This document shows, piece by piece, positions 1-5,874 of a stretch of 5,907 bases of DNA. The stretch spans positions 1 through 5,907 of the forward strand of contig VBJE01000258.1 in the NCBI GenBank assembly GCA_005879675.1, in the 5' to 3' direction. This stretch comes from Chloroflexota bacterium (GTDB taxonomy: Bacteria; Chloroflexota; Dormibacteria; Dormibacterales; Dormibacteraceae). Both the position numbers and the translations under genes were made by a program. Position 1 is the first letter of the stretch, and the number at the start of each line of letters is the position of its first letter. The notes beneath the pieces were generated by a model. The model was not told the origin of the DNA. It saw nothing but the letters and a program-made list of their open reading frames with translations, and made no database searches.

Positions 1-765
1 CTGAGCTCTACGCCGCCCGCTCAGCTCGAGCTGCACAACGTCACCAAGCGCTTCGGCGGCGTCGCGGCGCTCGACGGCGTCACCTTCTCGGTCGCGAATG
101 GAGAGATTCTGGGCATCATCGGCCCCAACGGGGCGGGAAAGACCACGCTGCTCAACTGCATCAGCGGGGTGTACAGGCTTGACAGCGGGGACATTCGCTG
201 GCACGGGGCGTCGATCTCCGGGCTGGCCCCCCACAGGGTGGCCCGCCTGGGCATCGGAAGGACGTTTCAGATCGTGAAGCCTTTCGCCTCGATGACGGTC
301 CGGGAGAACGTCGTCGTGGGTGCGCTCTTTGGCAGCGACGACGAGCGGCCTGCATTGAAGGCGGCCTTCAAGCGCGCCGACAGCGTGCTCGAGCTGGTGG
401 GGTTGCGCACGAAGGCGAATCTGCCCGTCACCGCCTTGACGATTCCCGACCGCAAGCGACTCGAGGTCGCGCGGGCGGTGGCGACCAGGCCCAGGCTCCT
501 GCTTCTCGACGAGGTCATGGCCGGCCTCAACGACGTTGAGATCGACGACGCGCTCGACATCGTGCGCACGGTTCGGGACACCGGGGTGACCGTCGTCCTC
601 ATCGAGCACGTGATGCGCGTGATCGTCGGCGTCTGCCAAAGGGTCATCGTCCTCGACCTCGGCCGGCCGCTTGCCGATGGGCCGCCAGACGTCGTCCTGC
701 GCGACCAGCGCGTGATCGAGGCCTACCTCGGCGAGAGATACGCGAGGCGGCTGCGTGACGGCTGA
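1..765 (+). CDS. livG: Branched-chain amino acid ABC transporter ATP-binding protein LivG (5' end at or beyond window edge)
   Basis: This is the cytoplasmic ATPase subunit of a HAAT-family importer for branched-chain amino acids or related amides. The frame is open from base 1, so the true start is probably a few codons upstream. The 254 residues visible already match the usual LivG length of about 255. Counting from base 1, Walker A is GPNGAGKTT (41-49) and the Q-loop glutamine is Q90 in GRTFQ. Walker B is LLLLDE with D170 and catalytic E171, followed by a VMAGLN D-loop, and the switch histidine is H203 in IEHVM. The C-terminus ends with the family-like VIEAYLGE. The signature motif is degenerate: LTIPD (146-150) in place of LSGGQ, in the context DRKRLEVARA. 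An internal GTG at 169 is not the start, because Walker A lies before it. The stop overlaps livF by 11 bases, implying translational coupling. Substrate specificity cannot be read from the ATPase; the family call is firm. Confidence 0.95.
   Translation: MSSTPPAQLELHNVTKRFGGVAALDGVTFSVANGEILGIIGPNGAGKTTLLNCISGVYRLDSGDIRWHGASISGLAPHRVARLGIGRTFQIVKPFASMTVRENVVVGALFGSDDERPALKAAFKRADSVLELVGLRTKANLPVTALTIPDRKRLEVARAVATRPRLLLLDEVMAGLNDVEIDDALDIVRTVRDTGVTVVLIEHVMRVIVGVCQRVIVLDLGRPLADGPPDVVLRDQRVIEAYLGERYARRLRDG
744..747 (+). promoter_or_regulatory. Ribosome binding site for livF, inside livG
   Basis: GAGG within GCGAGGCGG lies seven bases before the GTG at 755, inside the last codons of livG. The spacing is in the normal range and supports GTG as the livF start despite the 11-base overlap. 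The overlap suggests that terminating livG ribosomes help initiate livF. Confidence 0.5.
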
Positions 766-1471
766 GCCGCTGCTCCGCGTCAACGGGCTCACGGCCGGTT
801 TCGCGGCCGGCCCGGTGCTCTTCGGGATCGACATGGAGATCGCCCCCAACGAGCTCATCGCACTGGTGGGCGCCAACGGCGCCGGCAAGTCGACCCTGCT
901 CGGCACCCTGAGCGGGCTCGTATGGGCGACCACAGGCAGGATCGCGATCTCCGGGCGCGACATCACAAATGCCCGTCCTGAGGCGGTCGTCAAGGCCGGG
1001 ATCTCGCACGTGCCTCAAGGCCGGCGCCTCTTCGACACGATGTCGGTCGAGAAGAACCTGAGGCTGGGCGCATACGCACGCCGCGACGGGGACATCGATG
1101 CAGACCTGGCAAACGTGATCGAATACTTCCCAGCGCTCAGGGACAAGCTGAAACGGGAGGCCGGCACGCTGTCCGGCGGCGAGCAGCAGATGGTGGCGAT
1201 AGGTCGCGGGCTGATGGCCCGTCCGAGACTTCTGATGGTCGACGAGCTGTCGCTGGGGCTGGCGCCAAAGATCGTCGACCGGCTGATCGAGGCGGTCAAG
1301 GAGATCAACGCCGCGGGCACAGCCCTCCTCCTTGTCGAGCAGGATGTGCTGGTGGCGCTGGATGTCGCCCAGCGCGCATACGTGCTGGAAAACGGACGGA
1401 TTGTGCTTTCCGGCGTCGCGTCCGCCGTGAAGGACGATCCCAAGATCCGCAAGGCCTACCTGGGTCTGTAG
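755..1471 (+). CDS. livF: Branched-chain amino acid ABC transporter ATP-binding protein LivF
   Basis: This is the second ATPase of the HAAT importer, expected to pair with LivG under the LivH/LivM permeases. It has 238 residues, normal for LivF (about 235-240). Walker A is GANGAGKST (39-47) and the Q-loop is HVPQGRRLF with Q88. The signature is the canonical LSGGEQQMVAIGR (139-151), and Walker B is LLMVDE with D163 and E164, followed by LSLGLAP. The switch position reads LVEQD, with Q196 where most ABC ATPases have His; Gln here is usual for LivF. The YVLENGRIVLSG stretch near the C-terminus is also LivF-like. The GTG start at 755 lies within the end of livG, with a GAGG Shine-Dalgarno-like element at 744-747, seven bases upstream. 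No clear intrinsic terminator follows. Confidence 0.96.
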   Translation: MTAEPLLRVNGLTAGFAAGPVLFGIDMEIAPNELIALVGANGAGKSTLLGTLSGLVWATTGRIAISGRDITNARPEAVVKAGISHVPQGRRLFDTMSVEKNLRLGAYARRDGDIDADLANVIEYFPALRDKLKREAGTLSGGEQQMVAIGRGLMARPRLLMVDELSLGLAPKIVDRLIEAVKEINAAGTALLLVEQDVLVALDVAQRAYVLENGRIVLSGVASAVKDDPKIRKAYLGL

Positions 1472-1532
1472 CCCCTTGGAGCCTCGCGGTTTGGCGGCGC
1501 AAGTTCGCTGGAATCAGGTCGTTCTTTCCTCT

Positions 1533-1537
1533 AGGGG
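1533..1537 (+). promoter_or_regulatory. Possible ribosome binding site of the histidine kinase
   Basis: AGGGG is the only Shine-Dalgarno-like run in the 66-base gap after livF. It directly touches TTG 1538 and is 12 bases from TTG 1550, so it favours the latter, though the spacing is long. The in-frame TAG at 1532-1534 overlaps it and sets the 5' limit of the gene. The rest of the gap shows no convincing promoter and no stem followed by a T-run. Confidence 0.3.
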
Positions 1538-1549
1538 TTGGCTGCGCAC

Positions 1550-3190
1550 TTGCAGACAGTGTCCGCGGGATTAGCCCGACAGAATGACGGGATCCCACCC
1601 GTCCAGTACCTCGTGCGTCTCGCCGCCGTCGCACTCGCCTACTGGCTCGCGGCCCGTCTCAGCCTGAACCTGGCGCTGGTCCACGGCCAGGTCACGCCCA
1701 TCTGGCCCCCGACCGGAATCGCACTGGTCACGTTTCTCATCTTCGGCCGCCGGATGTGGCCGGCGATCGCCCTCGCCGCATTCGCGGTCAACCTCCCCCT
1801 CGGCCCATCGCCGCTGGGTGCCGCGCTCATCGCGAGCGGCAACACCCTCGCTCCATTGGCCTCCAGCGAGCTGCTGCGGCGCGCCGGTTTCCGACGGCAG
1901 CTGGATCGGATGCGCGATGCGGTCGCAATCGTCGTTCTGGGTGCCTTGCTCGGAATGACCATAAGCGCGACCATCGGGAGCTCGGTGCTGACCCTGTCGG
2001 GATCGGTACCGATGAGCAGCTTCGCGTCGACCTGGGCCGTCTGGTGGGCGGGTGACGCGATGGGGGTGCTCCTGGTCGCGCCGTTCCTGCTGAGCCTGGT
2101 ACACCCCAGCCCGCGCCGGCTGGGTTGGTGGGGAAGCGCCGAGCTGACCGCCCTCCTGGCGGGCGTCGGCGTGGTGACCTACTTCCTGTTCGAGAACCAG
2201 TACCGCCTCGAGTACCTCGTCTTCCCCTTGATTGCGGTGGCGGCCTGGCGGTTTCGACTTGCAGGCGCCGCGCCCGCCGCGCTCATCGCATCGGTGATCG
2301 CCGTCTGGGCGGCGGTCAACGGCAGCGGCCCGTTTGCCTCCGAGACCCTCCTCGAAAAGATGGTCACGCTGCAGGCCTTCAACGTCAGCGTGAGCTTCGC
2401 TTCTTTCCTGCTCGCCTCGTTCGTGAACGCGCGACAGCAAAGAGAGGAGATATCGCGCCTTTATGCATCCGCGAGCCTCGCGATCGCTGCCAAGACCGAC
2501 GCCATCGATGTCGCGGCCCACGAGCTGGGACCGCCCATGGCGGTGCTTACCAGCTACCTGGCGATCCTGTCCGACGGCAAGCTCGGACCACCGCCATCCA
2601 GATGGACATCCATCCTCAGGGTGATGGCGGACAAGGCCTGGCAGGTGGACCGGATCATCGGCGAGCTGGTGGACGCCGCGCGAATCGAAGCCAAGGCTCA
2701 GCCATCAAGCCACGCCCACATCGATCTTCGCGAGGCCGTCCAGAAAGCGGTCGACAGAGCCCGGCCGCGCGTCGAGGTCAGCGGAGCTCGGATCGCCACG
2801 ACCTTTGGGACCGGGCCCGTGCCCGTGGACGCCGACGCCCGCCAGATCGGCCGCATCCTGGACAACCTGATCAACAACAGCCTCACCTACACGGTTCGCC
2901 CGCCCCGACTGAAAGTGGATGCGATCACCCAGGGGAATCGAGCCATCGTCCATGTCATCGACAACGGCATCGGGATGTCCGACATGGAACGTGCCCACGT
3001 CTTCCAACCCTTTCATCGCACCAAGGACCCGACCTTCAGCAGCGTCCCGGGCAGCGGCCTTGGTCTGTACGCGAGCCGGAAGCTCGCCGAAGTCAACATG
3101 GGCAGGCTGACACTCGAGCGAAGCGAACCTGGCGTAGGCACCTGCTTCGCCCTGGACCTACCGCTGGCCATGACGAAGCCGGTCAGGTGA
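1550..3190 (+). CDS. MASE1-domain sensor histidine kinase (orphan in this window)
   Basis: This is a membrane sensor kinase predicted to autophosphorylate on histidine and pass the phosphate to an unseen response regulator. From a TTG start at 1550 it is 546 residues. Residues about 20-295 form a hydrophobic MASE1-type sensor of roughly 8-10 segments, with the hallmark strings WPPTGIAL and WWAGDAMGVLL. A short coiled linker (NARQQREEISRLYA) leads to the DHp helix, with the phosphoacceptor candidate H324 in AAHELGPPMAVL. The HATPase_c domain has an N-box DNLINN (Mg ligand N443), G1 box DNGIG (471-475), F-box-like VFQPFHRTKD, and G2 box GSGLGLY from 501. No PAS, HAMP or receiver domain is present. 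The frame is closed upstream by TAG at 1532. TTG 1538 abuts the AGGGG at 1533-1537, too close for that to be its ribosome site. TTG 1550 sits 12 bases after it, and GTG 1559 or 1613 are other options. The H-box departs from HELRTP. The stop codon lies inside a repeat. Confidence 0.92.
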   Translation: MQTVSAGLARQNDGIPPVQYLVRLAAVALAYWLAARLSLNLALVHGQVTPIWPPTGIALVTFLIFGRRMWPAIALAAFAVNLPLGPSPLGAALIASGNTLAPLASSELLRRAGFRRQLDRMRDAVAIVVLGALLGMTISATIGSSVLTLSGSVPMSSFASTWAVWWAGDAMGVLLVAPFLLSLVHPSPRRLGWWGSAELTALLAGVGVVTYFLFENQYRLEYLVFPLIAVAAWRFRLAGAAPAALIASVIAVWAAVNGSGPFASETLLEKMVTLQAFNVSVSFASFLLASFVNARQQREEISRLYASASLAIAAKTDAIDVAAHELGPPMAVLTSYLAILSDGKLGPPPSRWTSILRVMADKAWQVDRIIGELVDAARIEAKAQPSSHAHIDLREAVQKAVDRARPRVEVSGARIATTFGTGPVPVDADARQIGRILDNLINNSLTYTVRPPRLKVDAITQGNRAIVHVIDNGIGMSDMERAHVFQPFHRTKDPTFSSVPGSGLGLYASRKLAEVNMGRLTLERSEPGVGTCFALDLPLAMTKPVR

Positions 3191-3216
3191 GCTCTTCCCC
3201 ATTTATCTGGTGAGCT

Positions 3217-3236
3217 CTTCCCCATTTATGGGGAAG
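3217..3236. repeat. Perfect 8-bp hairpin in repeat module 1
   Basis: CTTCCCCA (3217-3224) and TGGGGAAG (3229-3236) are exact reverse complements around a TTTA loop. It lies about 26 bases after the kinase stop and could slow or end transcription or protect the transcript's 3' end. No T-run follows (TACCCGCC comes next), so it is not a standard intrinsic terminator. Confidence 0.75.
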
Positions 3237-3238
3237 TA

Positions 3239-3253
3239 CCCGCCCAAGGCGGG
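3239..3253. repeat. 6-bp GC hairpin in repeat module 1
   Basis: CCCGCC (3239-3244) pairs with GGCGGG (3248-3253) across a CAA loop, immediately after the first hairpin. Its right arm is the beginning of the 16-base GGCGGGGGATGGGG element. Two adjacent stems closed by an outer CCCCAT (3220-3225)/ATGGGG (3256-3261) pairing could give a branched fold as an alternative to the first hairpin. Confidence 0.6.
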
Positions 3254-3298
3254 GGATGGGGCCGCCGGAGGGGCAGGTGGCTCTTCCCCATTCCTCCT

Positions 3299-3330
3299 GG
3301 GGACCCCGCGCCGTAGGCGTGGGGATCCCC
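3299..3330. repeat. Long imperfect hairpin in repeat module 2
   Basis: GGGGACCCC then GCGCC (3299-3312) pairs with GGCGTGGGG (3316-3324) and TCCCC (3326-3330) around a GTA loop. There is one G-T wobble (3308/3320) and one bulged A at 3325, giving a stem of about 14 pairs. Its right arm shares ATCCCC with the next hairpin, so the two structures exclude each other. Confidence 0.65.
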
Positions 3331-3344
3331 CGAAGGCGGGGGAT
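3325..3344. repeat. Perfect 8-bp hairpin in repeat module 2
   Basis: ATCCCCCG (3325-3332) and CGGGGGAT (3337-3344) are exact reverse complements around an AAGG loop. Its left arm overlaps the right arm of the longer upstream hairpin. No T-run follows it. Confidence 0.7.
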
Positions 3345-3404
3345 GGGGCTGGCGTGAGGCGCGCGCCCAGCATCCGCGGAGCACAGGGGGCTCGATCCCG
3401 CTAG

Positions 3405-3617
3405 CTAGTTGAAGTCCAGCTGATCGCCTGGGTACGGGGCACGACGATCCAGGGGGCCACGACGAAACTCGATTCGGCGAAGGGCTTCTCTGCGCTCCAG
3501 CAGCAGGGCCTCGTCACACAGCGCCCCTCGGCGATCATCTCCACGCCGCTCACTCTCAGACCGCCTGGCGGTCCACCTGCTGTTGCGCGTCCAATCCCCC
3601 TTATGTCTCCACTGTGA
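3405..3617 (+). pseudogene. Coding-like open frame, possible gene remnant of unknown origin
   Basis: After an in-frame TAG at 3402-3404 the + frame stays open for about 70 codons to TGA 3615. It reads EVQLIAWVRGTTIQ, then GATTKLDSAKGFSALQQQG, and ends in a Pro-rich tail. Of the first 47 codons from 3411, 41 end in G or C, matching the neighbouring genes. After about 3548 the bias collapses. It lacks a start codon with a ribosome site near its 5' end and matches no family I know. The antisense frames are also open over part of it, so chance openness in GC-rich DNA is a real alternative. Confidence 0.15.
3559..3573. promoter_or_regulatory. 15-base dyad symmetry, possible operator
   Basis: GACCGCC and GGCGGTC are perfect reverse complements flanking a single central T. 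The site lies about 108 bases before the glycosyltransferase ATG. The one-base centre suits a dimeric protein site better than a hairpin, although a 6-bp stem with a CTG loop is possible. Nothing identifies a regulator. Confidence 0.25.
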
Positions 3618-3680
3618 GCTTCGCCGGCCTTCGAGTCAAGTGTGTGTCAACCGCCCTGTCATACGCTGACCCGCACAGCG

Positions 3681-5219
3681 ATGACCGGCGCCACGACCAC
3701 GAGCCTCCACTTTGCGCCACCGCGACGGCTTTTCTACGCGCTCACCGCACTCCTCGCCTGCCTGGTCGTTGCCACCCGCCTCAGCGGCCTGAACGCTTCG
3801 CCCCCCGGCCTGTTCCGGGACGAGGCTGCCTTCGGCTACAACGGCTGGACGATCGCTCATTTCGGCGTCGACCAGTACGGCACGCACTGGCCGCTGTTCT
3901 TCCGGTCGTTCGGTGACTACAAAGGCCCGGTCGGGGTCTATCTCGAAGCTCTCCTGACGTCGTTCCTGCCGCTGGCGCCGTGGGTCATGCGGATTCCGAA
4001 TGCCATCGCCGGCGCCGCGCTCGCATTGGCGGCCGGCTGGCTCGCCTGGCGACTGACGAGGTCGCAGGCGGTCTTCCTGGTCCTCGTCCTCGAAGCCGCA
4101 TTCGAACCATGGTTCTTCCACCTCGGCCGGACGATGCTCGAGGTCGACCTTCTCACGCCCCTGTGCTACGTGGCGACCCTCGCTCTTCTGTGCGCCGGCG
4201 GCGAGCAGCGTCTTCGCGCATGCATCGCCGCCGGCCTTGTCCTGGGAGCAGCATGCTTCACGGCGCAGCCGGCTCGGTTCTTCACGCCGGCTCTGCTCCT
4301 CATCGTGCTGTTCGCGTTTCGCCACAGCCTGCGAGGAGCGCGGCTCGTGGCGCTCATCGCGCCTGTTGCGGTCGCCACGGTCACCCTGGTCGCGGCCGCG
4401 AGCAGCACGACGGCGCGCCTGAGCGATGTGAGCGTGTTCAAAGGCCACGGACTCTTCGAGGGAATCGGGCTCGCCCTGGTGGACTACCTCCAGTACCTGG
4501 GCCCGTGGCTGCTCTTTCTGCATGGCGATGGCAACCTGCGCCATTCGACCGGCGTCGAGGGCCTGTTCATGGTGGCAACTGCGGTGCCCTTGACCATCGG
4601 GGCGGTGGCCGCATTCCGCCGCCGGGCCGAGCCGATCGCCACCATCGCGCTGCTCGCCCTGCTGATAGCTCCGGCGGCGGCGTCGTTGGCCGTCGGCGTC
4701 AACGCCCGACGCGACGTGATCTCCATGCCCTTCTTTCTCGTCCTGCTCGCGTACGGCTGGCAAGCCCTCGTGCCCTGGCTCCGGCACCGTCCGGTGCGAG
4801 CGGTGGCGGCCGTGATCCTCGTCGTCCTCTGCGCGATCCCCTACTACCTGGACTACGCGCTCGTCTATCCCAACCGCGCCGCCGTCGCCTTCCAGTCCGG
4901 CGGGCTGGATGCGGTCAAGCGCGCGCATGACATCGCGCAGGGCCGTCCGATCTACATCTCCGAAGACATCTCTCCAGACGCGCTGGTAGCTCTGCGGCCG
5001 GACCCAACAAGGGGTGACGCTTTCGCGACCGCCGGCTTCCATCTCATCAACACCCCGGCCGACGTCGACCTGGCGCAGCCTGGCGACTTACTCGTGCTCA
5101 CGGCTTCCGACAAGCCGCCGCCGGGCGCCACCCTGCTGTTTCAAGAGGTCACGACCGGCCCGGTGTCGCTCGGCGGACCGCCGGTCGAGGCGATCGTCGT
5201 CAGCGTCTATCGTCGCTGA
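3681..5219 (+). CDS. GT-C fold membrane glycosyltransferase, PMT/ArnT-like family
   Basis: This polytopic protein is predicted to move a sugar from a polyprenyl-phosphate donor to an acceptor on the outer face of the membrane. From ATG 3681 it has 512 residues. An N-terminal segment (LFYALTALLACLVVATRL) is followed by a large extracytoplasmic loop with the acidic motif GLFRDEAAFGYNGW (D47, E48), the usual GT-C catalytic or metal site. PLFFRSFGDYKGPVGVYL and VMRIPNAIAG follow, strings typical of PMT_2/ArnT relatives. About ten more hydrophobic segments reach YYLDYALVYP. A soluble tail of about 120 residues closes the protein. HGDGNLRHSTGVEG in a later loop is also family-like. An in-frame GTG at 3642 would add 13 residues (MCQPPCH...), but these look unlike a conserved N-terminus and neither start has a strong ribosome site. 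Donor and acceptor are unknown. The next gene starts three bases after the stop. Confidence 0.88.
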   Translation: MTGATTTSLHFAPPRRLFYALTALLACLVVATRLSGLNASPPGLFRDEAAFGYNGWTIAHFGVDQYGTHWPLFFRSFGDYKGPVGVYLEALLTSFLPLAPWVMRIPNAIAGAALALAAGWLAWRLTRSQAVFLVLVLEAAFEPWFFHLGRTMLEVDLLTPLCYVATLALLCAGGEQRLRACIAAGLVLGAACFTAQPARFFTPALLLIVLFAFRHSLRGARLVALIAPVAVATVTLVAAASSTTARLSDVSVFKGHGLFEGIGLALVDYLQYLGPWLLFLHGDGNLRHSTGVEGLFMVATAVPLTIGAVAAFRRRAEPIATIALLALLIAPAAASLAVGVNARRDVISMPFFLVLLAYGWQALVPWLRHRPVRAVAAVILVVLCAIPYYLDYALVYPNRAAVAFQSGGLDAVKRAHDIAQGRPIYISEDISPDALVALRPDPTRGDAFATAGFHLINTPADVDLAQPGDLLVLTASDKPPPGATLLFQEVTTGPVSLGGPPVEAIVVSVYRR

Positions 5220-5222
5220 GCG

Positions 5223-5849
5223 ATGCTCGGCACCCTCCGAGCCTGGCTGCGCTCGCACCTCGGCCGTCGCGACGAAAGCCGCGACGTGATCGTCAGCGCG
5301 CACGACGGCTACCCGCGCTGGGTCGATTCCGGGGCGGACTTCATCGAGATCGACATCCGGCGCACCCCGGACGGCGTGATCGTGCTGGCACACGACCAAC
5401 TCGAGCCGGGAGCGACGTACCCGACGCTCGAGGAGGTGCTGGACGCCGCGTGCTCCCGCATTGGAATCCAGCTCGACCTCAAAGAGGAGGGCTACGAGGT
5501 CGAGCTGATGCGAACGGCCCTCGCCAGGTGTCCAGCCGGCAAGGTGGTGCTCACCACCGAGAGCCCCAACTCCGCCCGCATCGTCAAACAGCAATTTCCA
5601 GGAGTCCGCGTCGGCATCACCGCGAGGGACGTCAAGGCGACCAACGCCGACTTCACTCCTCTCGACCAGGAATACGCGAGCGAGGAGGCGCTCGACTTCT
5701 GCGCGCGCAACCACATTCCTGTCTGGGTCTGGACCGTCGACGACGAGCGCCTCATGAAACGCTTCCTCAACGACAAACGGGTCGCGGGGATCATCACCAA
5801 CCGTCCGGACCGCGCGCTGAGACTCATAAGGCGAAATGGAAGGAGCTGA
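5223..5849 (+). CDS. Minimal glycerophosphodiester phosphodiesterase (GDPD) family protein
   Basis: The protein has 208 residues, against about 240 or more for typical bacterial GDPDs, which cleave glycerophosphodiesters to glycerol-3-phosphate and an alcohol. The TIM-barrel core is recognisable. SAHDG (25-29) sits where HRG normally lies, and GADFIEIDIRRTPDGVIVLAHD (37-58) supplies metal-ligand candidates E42 and D44 and the second histidine H57. YPTLEEVLDAA is followed by IQLDLKEEG, with D85 in place of the usual Glu of IElK. VWVWTVDD (167-174) and GIITNRPDRAL (189-199) match the family's C-terminal motifs. Three departures stand out: HRG is HDG, the PENT segment is absent, and the stretch between HD and PTLEE is much shortened. 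There is no signal peptide or membrane segment, so it should be cytoplasmic. ATG 5223 follows the glycosyltransferase stop as TGA-GCG-ATG without a clear ribosome site, implying translational coupling. Family membership is fairly firm; activity is uncertain. Confidence 0.85.
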   Translation: MLGTLRAWLRSHLGRRDESRDVIVSAHDGYPRWVDSGADFIEIDIRRTPDGVIVLAHDQLEPGATYPTLEEVLDAACSRIGIQLDLKEEGYEVELMRTALARCPAGKVVLTTESPNSARIVKQQFPGVRVGITARDVKATNADFTPLDQEYASEEALDFCARNHIPVWVWTVDDERLMKRFLNDKRVAGIITNRPDRALRLIRRNGRS

Positions 5850-5874
5850 GCTCGCGGCGCAATATTCATAGACC

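Larger units (their letters stand above)
3186..3348. repeat. Composite cluster of direct and inverted repeats after the histidine kinase
   Basis: A 21-base element beginning GGTGAGCTCTTCCCC occurs at 3186-3206 and again at 3209-3229, a tandem duplication with a 23-base period. A shorter third copy lies at 3276-3292, with one A missing. A separate 16-base element, AAGGCGGGGGATGGGG, is present identically at 3246-3261 and 3333-3348. The two elements alternate to make two modules (about 3209-3261 and 3276-3348). Each starts with CTCTTCCCCATT, carries hairpins, and closes with GATGGGG, which can pair back to CCCCAT near the module start. This resembles the palindromic, REP-like intergenic repeats of many GC-rich bacteria. 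Whether this element recurs elsewhere in the genome cannot be seen here. The first copy contains the kinase TGA stop. Confidence 0.85.
3349..3680. other. Gene-poor stretch before the glycosyltransferase
   Basis: About 330 bases carry no gene I recognise. Visible items are a CTAGCTAG palindrome at 3401-3408, a 15-base dyad at 3559-3573, and a + strand open frame from 3405 to a TGA at 3615-3617. That frame has G or C at most third positions up to about 3548 and then loses the bias. A TACGCT at 3662-3667 fits the TANNNT -10 pattern 13 bases before the ATG at 3681, but no convincing -35 precedes it. A promoter for the downstream unit is expected in this interval but cannot be placed with confidence. 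Confidence 0.5.

Noticed and set aside
1571..2521. A 316-codon minus-strand frame across the MASE1 region
   Set aside because: It is low in hydrophobic residues and rich in Arg, Gly, Glu and Gln, and it lies opposite the well-supported MASE1 segments.
2125..3213. A 362-codon + frame overlapping the kinase catalytic region
   Set aside because: It is Arg/Pro/Gly-rich shadow sequence. The kinase boxes are in the other + frame.
3217..3344. The strong hairpins as intrinsic terminators
   Set aside because: None is followed by a T-run. They are better described as palindromic repeats, though they may still affect transcript ends.
3186..3348. The direct repeats as a CRISPR array
   Set aside because: The copies are adjacent or irregularly spaced, with no uniform unique spacers, and no cas genes are in the window.
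3210..3404. A small + frame running through the repeat cluster
   Set aside because: It translates the repeats into Gly/Pro/Arg-rich low-complexity sequence and has no homology-like features.
3385..3407. GGGGGCTCGATCCCGCT resembling a tRNA T-arm, considered as a tRNA end or attachment site
   Set aside because: The arms do not pair beyond two bases, the loop lacks the conserved first T, and no acceptor or anticodon arm is found upstream.
3583..3607. TTGCGC and TATGTC as a -35/-10 promoter pair
   Set aside because: The spacing is only about 13 bases, too short for a standard sigma-70-type promoter, and both boxes match poorly.
3636..5042. A 468-codon open frame on the minus strand across the glycosyltransferase
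   Set aside because: Its product is rich in Arg, Glu, Gly and Gln without domains, typical of an antisense shadow in GC-rich DNA. The + strand frame has clear GT-C motifs and membrane segments.
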